From the NCBI GenBank assembly GCA_044353905.1, contig JBILBA010000013.1, positions 1 through 29,985 on the forward strand: a DNA stretch of 29,985 nt, read 5' to 3'. The translations under genes and the position numbers were made by a program. Of this stretch, positions 1 through 5,972 are shown one piece after another. The notes under the pieces are model-generated. The model was not told the origin of the DNA. It searched no databases and was given only the letters and a program-made list of their open reading frames with translations. Within the stretch, counting starts at the first letter, position 1. Each line of letters starts with the position of its first letter. This stretch comes from MWH-TA3 sp044353905 (lineage in GTDB: Bacteria; Actinomycetota; Actinomycetes; Actinomycetales; Microbacteriaceae).

Positions 1-14
1 GTTCCGCGGCGCTC

Positions 15-419
15 TTACCGAGTGATCGACACCGGGCTCATGAAGGGGCGAAGGGCGATACCGATCAGCCAGTTACAGAGCGACATCACGAGTGCACCGA
101 TGACTCCCCACGAAAAGTCGTCGATCACAAGACCGAAGCCCATGTACGGGGTCGCCTGCGAAACGAGCGTCAGCAGGCCGGCGTTCACGAGGAGGGCAAC
201 CAGTCCCAGTGTCAGCAGGTACAGCGGGAACGCCACGATTCGAATGAAATTGCCGATAACGGCGTTGACAATTCCAAACACCGCGGCCACTGCCGCATAG
301 GACAGAACCAGGTTGGCCTCGCCCGCGCCGAAAGGAATCAGGTGGATACCCTCGACGAACGAGTCCGCAATCCACAGAGCGGCGGTGTTGATGATGAGTC
401 CCAAAAGCAGTCGAGTCAT
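15..419 (-). CDS. Phage holin family-like small integral membrane protein (4 TM helices)
   Basis: The product is 134 residues, almost entirely hydrophobic, with about four predicted membrane helices (near residues 4-22, 35-60, 62-85 and 100-122) separated by short loops. This size and pattern match the mycobacterial-type 4-TM 'phage holin family' proteins (PF04020-like) that are common, non-phage chromosomal genes in actinobacteria. Their function is unknown, and the holin name does not imply lysis. The ATG start is supported by TAGGCT ending six bases upstream, which predicts a leaderless mRNA. The gene diverges from the dehydrogenase operon. No enzyme motif is visible. Confidence 0.7.
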   Translation of the reverse strand: MTRLLLGLIINTAALWIADSFVEGIHLIPFGAGEANLVLSYAAVAAVFGIVNAVIGNFIRIVAFPLYLLTLGLVALLVNAGLLTLVSQATPYMGFGLVIDDFSWGVIGALVMSLCNWLIGIALRPFMSPVSITR

Positions 420-425
420 GCCAAC

Positions 426-431
426 AGCCTA
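426..431 (-). promoter_or_regulatory. Leaderless -10 box (TAGGCT) for the small membrane protein
   Basis: On the minus strand TAGGCT is followed by exactly six bases and then the ATG at 419. Transcription would start at or next to the A of the start codon. No ribosome binding site lies between. The 142-bp divergent region 420-561 holds only this box and the one for the dehydrogenase operon. Confidence 0.6.
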
Positions 432-549
432 CGACCGAGAGCGAAAATCGGAACAAATCGATTCTTCTGGAGTCACGCCATTACAGCCACAACCGAGGGT
501 TCCTCGACACAAATCATCGCCGACAACCGTCAACAAACGCCGTTACGGC

Positions 550-555
550 TAGTCT
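550..555 (+). promoter_or_regulatory. Leaderless -10 box (TAGTCT) for the 2-oxoacid dehydrogenase operon
   Basis: TAGTCT is followed by six bases (GGTCTC) and the ATG at 562. There is no Shine-Dalgarno sequence and no recognisable -35 at 16-18 bp; GTCAAC at 529-534 is the nearest candidate and sits at a short 15-bp spacing. Confidence 0.55.
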
Positions 556-561
556 GGTCTC

Positions 562-1674
562 ATGCCGTATACCGAGGCAACTCTTCAACTGCTGTCGATC
601 GACGGGACTCTTGTCGAAAGCGATCGGACGGCGGAATACCGTGCGCTCGTCGACAAACTGACCGACGTGCAGCTTCAGAATTTCTATCGGGAAATGGTCG
701 TCACTCGACGATTCGACATCGAATCGGGAAATCTGCAACGCCAGGGCCAACTCGCCTTGTGGGTACCCAGCCTCGGTCAAGAAGGCGCGCAGGTTGGTTC
801 GGCCTTCGCAACCCGGAAACAGGACACGATTTTTCCGTCCTATCGCGAACATGCGGTCGCTCGAATTCGCGGGATTGATCCCGTCGCCATCCTGTCACTG
901 CTTCGCGGGGTCACGAACGGCGGCTGGAACCCGAACGAATCGAGATTCCGGCTCTACACACTCGTTCTCGCGACGCAGGCCCTCCACGCTGCGGGCTATG
1001 CAATGGGCATCGCGATCGACGGCAAATCCGGAACGGGCAAACCTGACGTCGACGAAGCGACGATTGTCTATTTCGGCGACGGCGCATCGAGCGAAGGGGA
1101 CGCTAACGAAGCGCTCGTCTTTGCCCAGTCGTACCAGTCGCCCATCGTCTTTTTCCTGCAGAACAACCAATACGCCATCTCGGTTCCGGTATCGCGCCAG
1201 TCGCGCAGCCCCTTGTACAAGCGTGGCGAAGGTTTCGGAATCGAGTCCTGCCAGATTGACGGAAACGACGTCCTCATTTCGTACGCCGTGACGAAGGTGG
1301 CGCTTGACGACACCCGATCAGGCAAAGGACCTCGATTCATCGAGGCTCAGACCTATCGACTCGGTGCTCACACAACCAGCGACGACCCGACGAAGTACCG
1401 CGAACAAGCGGAAGAGGACCTGTGGAAGGAACGCGACCCGATTGCGCGGTTCGAGAAATTCCTTCGAGCCAAGGGCGAGTCGGATACGTTTTTTGACTCC
1501 GTTAAGACCGAAGGTGAAGACCTCGCCGCAGACGTTCGTGCCCGAGTGCTCGCGCTCAAACCGCCCCCCTCGGACGTTATGTTCGATCACGTCTACACCG
1601 ATGACCACCCGCTGATCTCGGCCCAGAAAGCATGGCTGGCCGAGTACGAGGCGTCGTTCGGAGGTGACCGATGA
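562..1674 (+). CDS. bkdA: Branched-chain 2-oxoacid dehydrogenase E1 component, alpha subunit
   Basis: This is the thiamine-diphosphate-binding alpha subunit of a heterotetrameric E1, which decarboxylates a 2-oxoacid and hands the acyl group to E2 lipoate. The 370-residue length is normal. The ThDP/Mg motif is visible as GDGASSEGD (172-180) followed by NN at 201-202, and the family's FPSYREH segment lies at 91-97. The stop overlaps the next start (ATGA), so alpha and beta are translationally coupled. Separate alpha and beta genes point to the branched-chain (BCKDH) type, because actinobacteria usually use a single-chain AceE for pyruvate; pyruvate as substrate cannot be excluded from sequence alone. 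The likely role is making branched acyl-CoA from Val/Leu/Ile, for catabolism or iso/anteiso fatty acid primers. The start is set by the leaderless -10 box. Confidence 0.88.
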   Translation: MPYTEATLQLLSIDGTLVESDRTAEYRALVDKLTDVQLQNFYREMVVTRRFDIESGNLQRQGQLALWVPSLGQEGAQVGSAFATRKQDTIFPSYREHAVARIRGIDPVAILSLLRGVTNGGWNPNESRFRLYTLVLATQALHAAGYAMGIAIDGKSGTGKPDVDEATIVYFGDGASSEGDANEALVFAQSYQSPIVFFLQNNQYAISVPVSRQSRSPLYKRGEGFGIESCQIDGNDVLISYAVTKVALDDTRSGKGPRFIEAQTYRLGAHTTSDDPTKYREQAEEDLWKERDPIARFEKFLRAKGESDTFFDSVKTEGEDLAADVRARVLALKPPPSDVMFDHVYTDDHPLISAQKAWLAEYEASFGGDR

Positions 1675-2648
1675 CCGAAAATTTGTCGATGGCGAAGTCC
1701 ATCAATCTCGGCCTACAGCGCGCAATGCGCGAGAACGACAAGGTTCTTCTCATGGGCGAAGACATCGGAACCCTGGGTGGGGTTTTCCGAGTAACCGAGG
1801 GGCTCAAGAAGGAATTCGGCGAGAACCGGGTGTTGGATACGCCACTCGCAGAATCGGGAATCGTCGGAACGGCGATCGGACTGGCCATGCGCGGGTTCCG
1901 TCCGGTTTGCGAGATTCAGTTCGACGGCTTTGTGTATCCCGCGTTCGATCAGATCGTGTCTCAGCTCGCCAAGCAAACGTCCCGACACCAGGGTGATCAG
2001 TCCTTCCCCATCGTCATCCGAATTCCCTACGGCGGACACATCGGCGCAGTCGAACACCACCAGGAAAGCCCCGAAGCGTATTTCGCTCACACGGCGGGAC
2101 TTCGCGTCATGTCCCCAGCGACGCCCAACGACGGTTATCACATGATTCAACAAGCGATTCAGTCCAACGACCCCGTCATTTTCCTCGAACCGAAGGCCCG
2201 CTATTGGCCCAAGGGCGATGTCGATATCGATGGCACCCCGACGCCGGTGCACCAGTCTCGAGTGGTTCGGACCGGAACCGACGCGACTGTTGTCGGGCAC
2301 GGCGCCATGGTCTCGATGTTGCTCGATGCGGCCGAAGTCGCCAAAGGCGAGGGAATCAGCCTCGAGGTAATCGATTTGCGATCGCTTTCCCCCATCGATT
2401 ACGACCCCATCGTCGCATCGGTGGAAAAGACGGGACGACTTGTCGTGGCGCAGGAAGCGCCCGGGAATGCGTCCGTCGGCTCTGAAATCGCGGCAACTGT
2501 CGCCGAACGTGCGTTCTATTTCTTGCAGGCTCCGGTGATGCGCGTCAGCGGATTTGATGTGCCGTTTCCGCCCGCCAACCTCGAGGGCACATACCTTCCC
2601 GACGTTGACCGCATTCTCGACGCCGTCGATCGAGCGAGAGGGTACTGA
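1671..2648 (+). CDS. bkdB: Branched-chain 2-oxoacid dehydrogenase E1 component, beta subunit
   Basis: The 325-residue protein is the beta partner of E1, completing the active site and contacting E2. It has the typical start (LGLQRAM, LMGEDIG, GVFRVTEGL), the EIQFDGFVYPAFDQ segment near residue 82, the GGHIGAVEHHQESPEAYF loop near 121-138, and a transketolase C-terminal domain with the VIDLRSLSPID segment near 240. The ATG lies inside the ATGA overlap with the alpha gene. Only two bases separate its stop from the GTG of the E2 gene, so the three genes form one transcript. Confidence 0.9.
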   Translation: MTENLSMAKSINLGLQRAMRENDKVLLMGEDIGTLGGVFRVTEGLKKEFGENRVLDTPLAESGIVGTAIGLAMRGFRPVCEIQFDGFVYPAFDQIVSQLAKQTSRHQGDQSFPIVIRIPYGGHIGAVEHHQESPEAYFAHTAGLRVMSPATPNDGYHMIQQAIQSNDPVIFLEPKARYWPKGDVDIDGTPTPVHQSRVVRTGTDATVVGHGAMVSMLLDAAEVAKGEGISLEVIDLRSLSPIDYDPIVASVEKTGRLVVAQEAPGNASVGSEIAATVAERAFYFLQAPVMRVSGFDVPFPPANLEGTYLPDVDRILDAVDRARGY

Positions 2649-2650
2649 CC

Positions 2651-3991
2651 GTGGCCGTAGCAGATTTTCTACTTCCCGATGTTGGCGAGGGCTTGACCGA
2701 AGCCGAAATCGTCCAGTGGCGCGTCAAAAAGGGCGATGTCGTCGCCGTGAACGACATTTTGGTCGAGATCGAAACGGCGAAGTCGCTCGTTGAATTGCCC
2801 AGCCCGTTTGCGGGGACAATCGTGGCCTTGCTTGCCGGCGAGGGCGATACCGTTCCCGTGGGCACGGCAATTATTCAAGTTGATTCCACTACCGGCGTGC
2901 CCGCCACACTCCACGCGGCTCCCGAACCAGTTGCGCCACCCGCCGCACCGGCCGCCAAGGCGAAGGGCAAAGCTAAAGCGGAACCCGCTGCCGAGCCAGT
3001 GCTTGTCGGCTACGGAAGCGCCGGCCAGGTGGCATCGCGGCGCGGTGCCCGCACCCAGCCCAGCGCGCCCGCAGAGCCATCTCTCCCCCAAGCCGCCGCC
3101 GAGCCCGTTGCCTATCCACCCGCCGGTGATTCTCCCGTGATGGCGAAGCCACCCGTTCGCAAGCTCGCGAAGGAACTCGGCGTTGACATCTCGAAAGTTC
3201 TCGCGACCGGGACGCGCGGCGAAGTCACCCGTGACGACGTCGTGCGGCAATCGCAGGTCAAGACGGTGTTCCGCAACGTCGAAACGCCGGAATGGCCGAG
3301 CGAGCGCGAGGAGTACATTCCGGTCAAGGGCGTGCGCAAGGCGATTGCGACCGCGATGGTCAAATCAAAGTTCGAAGCCCCTCACGTGTCGGTTTTCGTC
3401 GATGTCGACGCAACACGAACGATGGACTTCGTCAAGCGACTCAAGGCGTCCCCCGACTTCCAGGGGATTCGCGTTTCGCCTCTCCTCGTCATGGCACGTG
3501 CCGTTATCTGGGCGGTTCAGCGCAACCCGAACGTGAACTCGTCGTGGACCGACAAGGACATCATCGTTCACCACTACGTCAACCTCGGAATCGCTGCAGC
3601 GACGCCGCGAGGGCTGATTGTGCCGAACGTCAAAGAGGCGCACACGCTCAACATGAAGCAACTGGCCCTTGGTCTGGAAAACCTCACGGTGACAGCAAGA
3701 GACGGCAAGACGACCGTTGACGACATGTCGAACGGCACAATCACGATCACGAACCTTGGGTCGTTCGGCGTTGACACGGGCACGCCCATCATCAACCCGG
3801 GGGAGGTCTCGATCGTTGTCCTCGGTGCGATTAAACAAAAACCCTGGGTAGTTGACGGACAGATCGAGGCCCGCTTCGTCACAACAATCGGCGCGTCCTT
3901 CGACCACCGGGTTGTCGACGGTGATGTTGCCAGCCGATTCTTGGCGGACATTGCGAGCATCATCGAAGAACCCGCGATGCTGCTCGACTAG
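2651..3991 (+). CDS. bkdC: Dihydrolipoamide acyltransferase E2 of the branched-chain 2-oxoacid dehydrogenase
   Basis: The 446-residue E2 core protein has three recognisable parts. A single lipoyl domain spans about 1-78, with the lipoylated lysine K44 in ETAKS. An Ala/Pro/Lys-rich linker of about 85 residues follows, then a peripheral subunit-binding domain near 166-200 (PPVRKLAKELGVD, GTRGEVTRDDV). The acyltransferase domain from about 222 ends with the catalytic HRVVDG motif (H419, D423). It accepts the acyl group from E1 on swinging lipoate and transfers it to CoA. The start is GTG, two bases after the E1 beta stop. No E3 (lpd) gene follows, so E3 must be encoded elsewhere and may be shared with other complexes. 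Confidence 0.9.
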   Translation: MAVADFLLPDVGEGLTEAEIVQWRVKKGDVVAVNDILVEIETAKSLVELPSPFAGTIVALLAGEGDTVPVGTAIIQVDSTTGVPATLHAAPEPVAPPAAPAAKAKGKAKAEPAAEPVLVGYGSAGQVASRRGARTQPSAPAEPSLPQAAAEPVAYPPAGDSPVMAKPPVRKLAKELGVDISKVLATGTRGEVTRDDVVRQSQVKTVFRNVETPEWPSEREEYIPVKGVRKAIATAMVKSKFEAPHVSVFVDVDATRTMDFVKRLKASPDFQGIRVSPLLVMARAVIWAVQRNPNVNSSWTDKDIIVHHYVNLGIAAATPRGLIVPNVKEAHTLNMKQLALGLENLTVTARDGKTTVDDMSNGTITITNLGSFGVDTGTPIINPGEVSIVVLGAIKQKPWVVDGQIEARFVTTIGASFDHRVVDGDVASRFLADIASIIEEPAMLLD

Positions 3992-4014
3992 TTATTGATA
4001 ATCGTTCTCAATAA
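3992..4014 (+). promoter_or_regulatory. Zur/Fur-family operator (23-bp palindrome)
   Basis: The 23-bp element has outer arms TTATTGA and TCAATAA that are perfect inverted repeats, and 9 of 11 positions per half-site are symmetric around a central C. Its AT-rich TTGATAAT/TTCTCAA core resembles actinobacterial Zur boxes (TGAAAATGATTTTCA type). It begins one base after the E2 stop codon and lies just upstream of the -10 box at 4018, covering where a -35 would be. That is a repressor position. The second gene downstream encodes a Zur-like regulator, which makes autoregulation by Zur the simplest reading. Confidence 0.75.
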
Positions 4015-4017
4015 GGT

Positions 4018-4023
4018 TATGCT
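4018..4023 (+). promoter_or_regulatory. Leaderless -10 box (TATGCT) of the zinc operon
   Basis: TATGCT is followed by six bases (GAGGGA) and the ATG at 4030. It lies three bases after the palindromic operator, so bound repressor would block RNA polymerase. Confidence 0.6.
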
Positions 4024-4029
4024 GAGGGA

Positions 4030-4317
4030 ATGAACATAACTAAACTCGCCGAAGCCGGCCATGACCACGCTGATGAATCCGTTTCCTTCTGGGACGAAGT
4101 CATCTCGATCACCTTTGATCCCGCCCACATCATCGGCGAAGTCTTTTGGCAAGTCGTTTTTGACGTTGTCCTCGTCGCATTTATCTATGGAATTGTTTTC
4201 AAGAGGTGGATTCTTCCTAAGTTGCGACACCAGCTGCACAAAGAAATTGATTCCGAGCACGGCATCGAGCACCACGACGACCACATCCACATCAAAGGTG
4301 CGAAAGACCACGACTAG
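4030..4317 (+). CDS. Small one-helix membrane protein with His/Asp-rich tail, candidate zinc-binding protein
   Basis: I do not recognise a named family. The 95-residue product has a short N-terminus with H11-D-H13, one hydrophobic segment at about 38-58, basic residues right after it (K58, R59), and a C-terminal tail with eight histidines between 67 and 94 plus many Asp/Glu (for example HHDDHIH at 81-87). The positive charges after the helix suggest a cytoplasmic tail. The histidines, the Zur-type operator in front and zur immediately behind suggest a role in zinc binding, delivery or sensing at the membrane. This is inference. It lacks the multiple helices of a transporter and the signal peptide of a ZnuA-type binding protein. 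Start: leaderless ATG. Confidence 0.7.
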   Translation: MNITKLAEAGHDHADESVSFWDEVISITFDPAHIIGEVFWQVVFDVVLVAFIYGIVFKRWILPKLRHQLHKEIDSEHGIEHHDDHIHIKGAKDHD

Positions 4318-4320
4318 GCT
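4315..4320 (+). promoter_or_regulatory. Internal leaderless -10 box (TAGGCT) for zur
   Basis: TAGGCT overlaps the TAG stop codon of the preceding gene and is followed by six bases and the GTG of zur. This would give zur its own leaderless transcript in addition to read-through from the Zur-box promoter. Confidence 0.5.
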
Positions 4321-4326
4321 CGTGGG

Positions 4327-4698
4327 GTGAAGCGCTCCACCAAACAACGTTCGGCCGTGGTGGCTGCATTGACCGAGGCCGCCGACTTTGTTTCTGCGCA
4401 ACAACTCCACGTGCGACTCGGAAACGACGCGCCTTCGCTGGCTACGGTGTATCGGACACTCCAGTCGCTTGTTGACGAAGGATTAGCCGACACTGTCGCG
4501 CGGGGTGGCGAACAGGTTTATCGAGCGTGCGGAACCGCACACCACCACCATCTCGTGTGCACCGAATGCGCGACGACAGTGGAAGTAGATGGTGGAGAAA
4601 TTGAGGAATGGGCGGCTCGAACCGCTCGCGAACATGGGTTCGTCACCGATTCGCACATCGCCGACATCTATGGCCGATGCGCTGCCTGTTCCGCCTGA
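4327..4698 (+). CDS. zur: Zinc uptake regulator Zur (Fur family)
   Basis: The 123-residue protein has a winged-helix DNA-binding half (residues 1-66, with the family segment LATVYRTLQSLVDEGL at 38-53) and a dimerisation/metal half. The metal ligands visible are HHHH at 72-75, the structural zinc pair C78-x2-C81, H103, H110 and the second pair C118-x2-C121. The RSTKQR start, VCxxC-x-TTVEVD and HGFVTDSHxADIYGRC segments resemble mycobacterial and streptomycete Zur more than Fur or PerR. It should repress its targets when zinc is plentiful. The likely own target is the palindrome at 3992-4014. The start is GTG, six bases after a TAGGCT box. Confidence 0.85.
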   Translation: MKRSTKQRSAVVAALTEAADFVSAQQLHVRLGNDAPSLATVYRTLQSLVDEGLADTVARGGEQVYRACGTAHHHHLVCTECATTVEVDGGEIEEWAARTAREHGFVTDSHIADIYGRCAACSA

Positions 4699-4700
4699 GT

Positions 4701-4729
4701 TTGTGTGTCGCGGATTAATCCCGTACCCT
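4701..4729 (+). promoter_or_regulatory. Sigma-70-type promoter of rpmB-rpmG-rpsN
   Basis: TTGTGT (4701-4706), a 17-bp spacer and TACCCT (4724-4729) form a good housekeeping promoter. The predicted start near 4736 leaves a leader of about 104 nt before rpmB, unlike the leaderless genes around it. No Zur-like palindrome is visible here. Confidence 0.6.
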
Positions 4730-4739
4730 TGAGAGGTTG

Positions 4740-4818
4740 CGCGTTCACGCGTGCAAACCGCGACTGTTTCACCGATTCGGTTGCAGACAAGTGATCTTGG
4801 GTGGGGTTCGTCCCCCAC
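4740..4818 (+). promoter_or_regulatory. Structured 5' leader of the ribosomal protein operon
   Basis: The untranslated leader can form three stems: CGCG/CGCG around a TTCA loop (4740-4751), TGCAAACCG with CGGTTGCA (4752-4760 and 4778-4785, one bulge), and GTGGGG with CCCCAC around a 6-nt loop (4801-4818), just before the AAGGAG ribosome binding site at 4828. A leader of this kind could serve autoregulation by L28, L33 or S14. It matches no riboswitch class I know. Confidence 0.4.
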
Positions 4819-4839
4819 GGTAACTACAAGGAGAAAACC

Positions 4840-5076
4840 ATGGCAGCAGTGTGCCAGGTGACCGGAGCCGTTCCTGGTTTCGGACACAGCATTTCGCACT
4901 CGCACCGACGTACCAAGCGTCGGTTCGATCCGAACATCCAGAAGAAGACCTACTACGTGCCCACTCTTGGACGTAAGGTCACCTTGACCCTTTCGGTCAA
5001 GGGAATCAAAACCATCGACGCACGCGGAATTGACGCCGTAATGCGCGACCTCATCGCTCGTGGGGTGAAGTTCTAA
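4840..5076 (+). CDS. rpmB: Large ribosomal subunit protein bL28, zinc-independent (C-minus) form
   Basis: The 78-residue protein carries the L28 signature PGFGHSISHSHRRTKRRFDPNIQ (residues 12-34, interrupted here only for reading). It has a single cysteine (C5) and no CxxC pairs, so it is the non-zinc type. In Streptomyces and mycobacteria this form is the Zur-repressed paralogue used under zinc starvation. The ATG at 4840 is chosen because AAGGAG lies seven bases upstream and the family starts with MAxxC; an upstream in-frame ATG at 4801 falls within the leader hairpin. The stop shares one base with the rpmG start (TAATG). Confidence 0.92.
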   Translation: MAAVCQVTGAVPGFGHSISHSHRRTKRRFDPNIQKKTYYVPTLGRKVTLTLSVKGIKTIDARGIDAVMRDLIARGVKF

Positions 5077-5246
5077 TGGCTAAGAAGTCTCAAGATGTTC
5101 GCCCCATTATCAAAATGCGTTCGACGGCCGGCACGGGATACACCTATGTCACCCGCAAAAACCGTCGTAACGACCCCGACCGTCTCGTTCTGAAGAAGTA
5201 CGACCCGGTTGTCCGTAAGCACGTTGAATTCCGTGAGGAGCGCTAA
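5076..5246 (+). CDS. rpmG: Large ribosomal subunit protein bL33, zinc-independent (C-minus) form
   Basis: The 56-residue protein is L33: MAKKSQDVRPIIKMRSTAGT at the start, a TYVTRKNRRNDPDRL core and a KKYDPVVRKHVEFRE end. It contains no cysteine, while zinc-binding L33 has two CxxC pairs. Its start overlaps the rpmB stop by one base and two bases separate it from rpsN, so the trio is translated as a coupled unit. Confidence 0.92.
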   Translation: MAKKSQDVRPIIKMRSTAGTGYTYVTRKNRRNDPDRLVLKKYDPVVRKHVEFREER

Positions 5247-5248
5247 CC

Positions 5249-5554
5249 ATGGCGAAGAAAAGCAAGATTGCTCGTAACGAGCAGCGCAAGGTGATTGTCG
5301 CTCGTTACGCGACCAAGCGCCTCGAGCTCAAAAAGGCACTCGTTGACATGAACGGAACCGCGGAATCACGCGAGGCCGCACGTCTCGGATTGCAGAAGTT
5401 GCCTCGCAACGCATCGCCTGTTCGCGTTCGCGGACGCGACGCGATCGACGGCCGTCCCCGCGGTTTCCTCTCGAAATTCGGCATCTCGCGTGTCCGATTT
5501 CGTGAAATGGCGCACCGTGGCGAATTGCCAGGCGTAAAGAAGTCTTCTTGGTAG
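5249..5554 (+). CDS. rpsN: Small ribosomal subunit protein uS14, zinc-independent long form
   Basis: The 101-residue length is the long S14 class, which lacks zinc; the zinc-ribbon class is about 61 residues with CxxC pairs. The C-terminal signature is clear: RGRDAIDGRPRGFLSKFGIS followed by RVRFREMAHRGELPGVKKSSW. No cysteine is present. It is the third gene of the rpmB-rpmG-rpsN operon. In zinc-rich growth this form is dispensable in species that also keep a zinc form; here the operon has a housekeeping promoter, so it may be the main copy. Confidence 0.92.
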   Translation: MAKKSKIARNEQRKVIVARYATKRLELKKALVDMNGTAESREAARLGLQKLPRNASPVRVRGRDAIDGRPRGFLSKFGISRVRFREMAHRGELPGVKKSSW

Positions 5555-5624
5555 TCTGAAAGCGCTAAAACTTGGGGAAACTCAAGGATTGGCACTTCAT
5601 CAACAAAGTCTCAGGAGGACTCGA

Positions 5625-5897
5625 ATGAACCGATCCGAGCTCGTTGCGGCAATCGCCGCACACACCGGACAGAGCCAGGTCACCGTTAACGGTGTTCTTG
5701 ACGCTCTTTTCACCACTGTTGCCGGCGAAGTTGCCAAGGGTAACAAGGTCACCATCCCCGGTTGGGTCGCATTCGACCGCACCAACCGCGCCGCTCGTCA
5801 GGGACGCAACCCCCAGACGGGTGCCACCATCCAAATCGCCGCCTCAAAGGGCGTCAAGGTTTCGGCTGGTTCGAAGCTCAAGGCTGCTGTCAAGTAG
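5625..5897 (+). CDS. hupB: Nucleoid-associated DNA-binding protein HU
   Basis: The 90-residue protein is a standard-length HU: MNRSELVAAIAAHTG helix-turn start, VTIPGWVAFDRTNRAARQGRNP beta-arm with the RNPxTG loop (about 61-67) that inserts into the minor groove, and a VKVSAGSKLKAAV end. It lacks the long Lys/Ala-rich tail of mycobacterial and streptomycete HupB/HupS. The ATG at 5625 has AGGAGG ten bases upstream (5613-5618); an earlier in-frame ATG at 5589 would add 12 atypical residues. The gene follows rpsN by 70 bp and ends at a strong terminator. Confidence 0.92.
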   Translation: MNRSELVAAIAAHTGQSQVTVNGVLDALFTTVAGEVAKGNKVTIPGWVAFDRTNRAARQGRNPQTGATIQIAASKGVKVSAGSKLKAAVK

Positions 5898-5910
5898 CTT
5901 TTGCTTTCGG

Positions 5911-5945
5911 AAAGGGACGGAGGAAACTCCGTCCCTTTCTCTTTG
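5911..5945 (+). terminator. Rho-independent terminator after hupB
   Basis: A perfect 12-bp stem (AAAGGGACGGAG / CTCCGTCCCTTT) closed by a GAAA tetraloop is followed by CTCTTT. It separates the ribosomal/HU unit from the leaderless CopD-CtaG gene, whose -10 box starts 15 bp further on. Confidence 0.9.
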
Positions 5946-5960
5946 CCCAGAATCGCTCGG

Positions 5961-5966
5961 TAGGCT
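5961..5966 (+). promoter_or_regulatory. Leaderless -10 box (TAGGCT) for the CopD-CtaG gene
   Basis: TAGGCT is followed by six bases (CAAACG) and the GTG at 5973, which fixes GTG as the start codon. Confidence 0.6.
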
Positions 5967-5972
5967 CAAACG

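Noticed and set aside
15..419. Prophage or lysis gene (holin name)
   Set aside because: The 4-TM 'phage holin family' is a chromosomal family in actinobacteria. No endolysin or other phage gene is near.
4699..4839. Zur box before rpmB
   Set aside because: No palindrome resembling 3992-4014 is present; only a standard -35/-10 and hairpins are visible.
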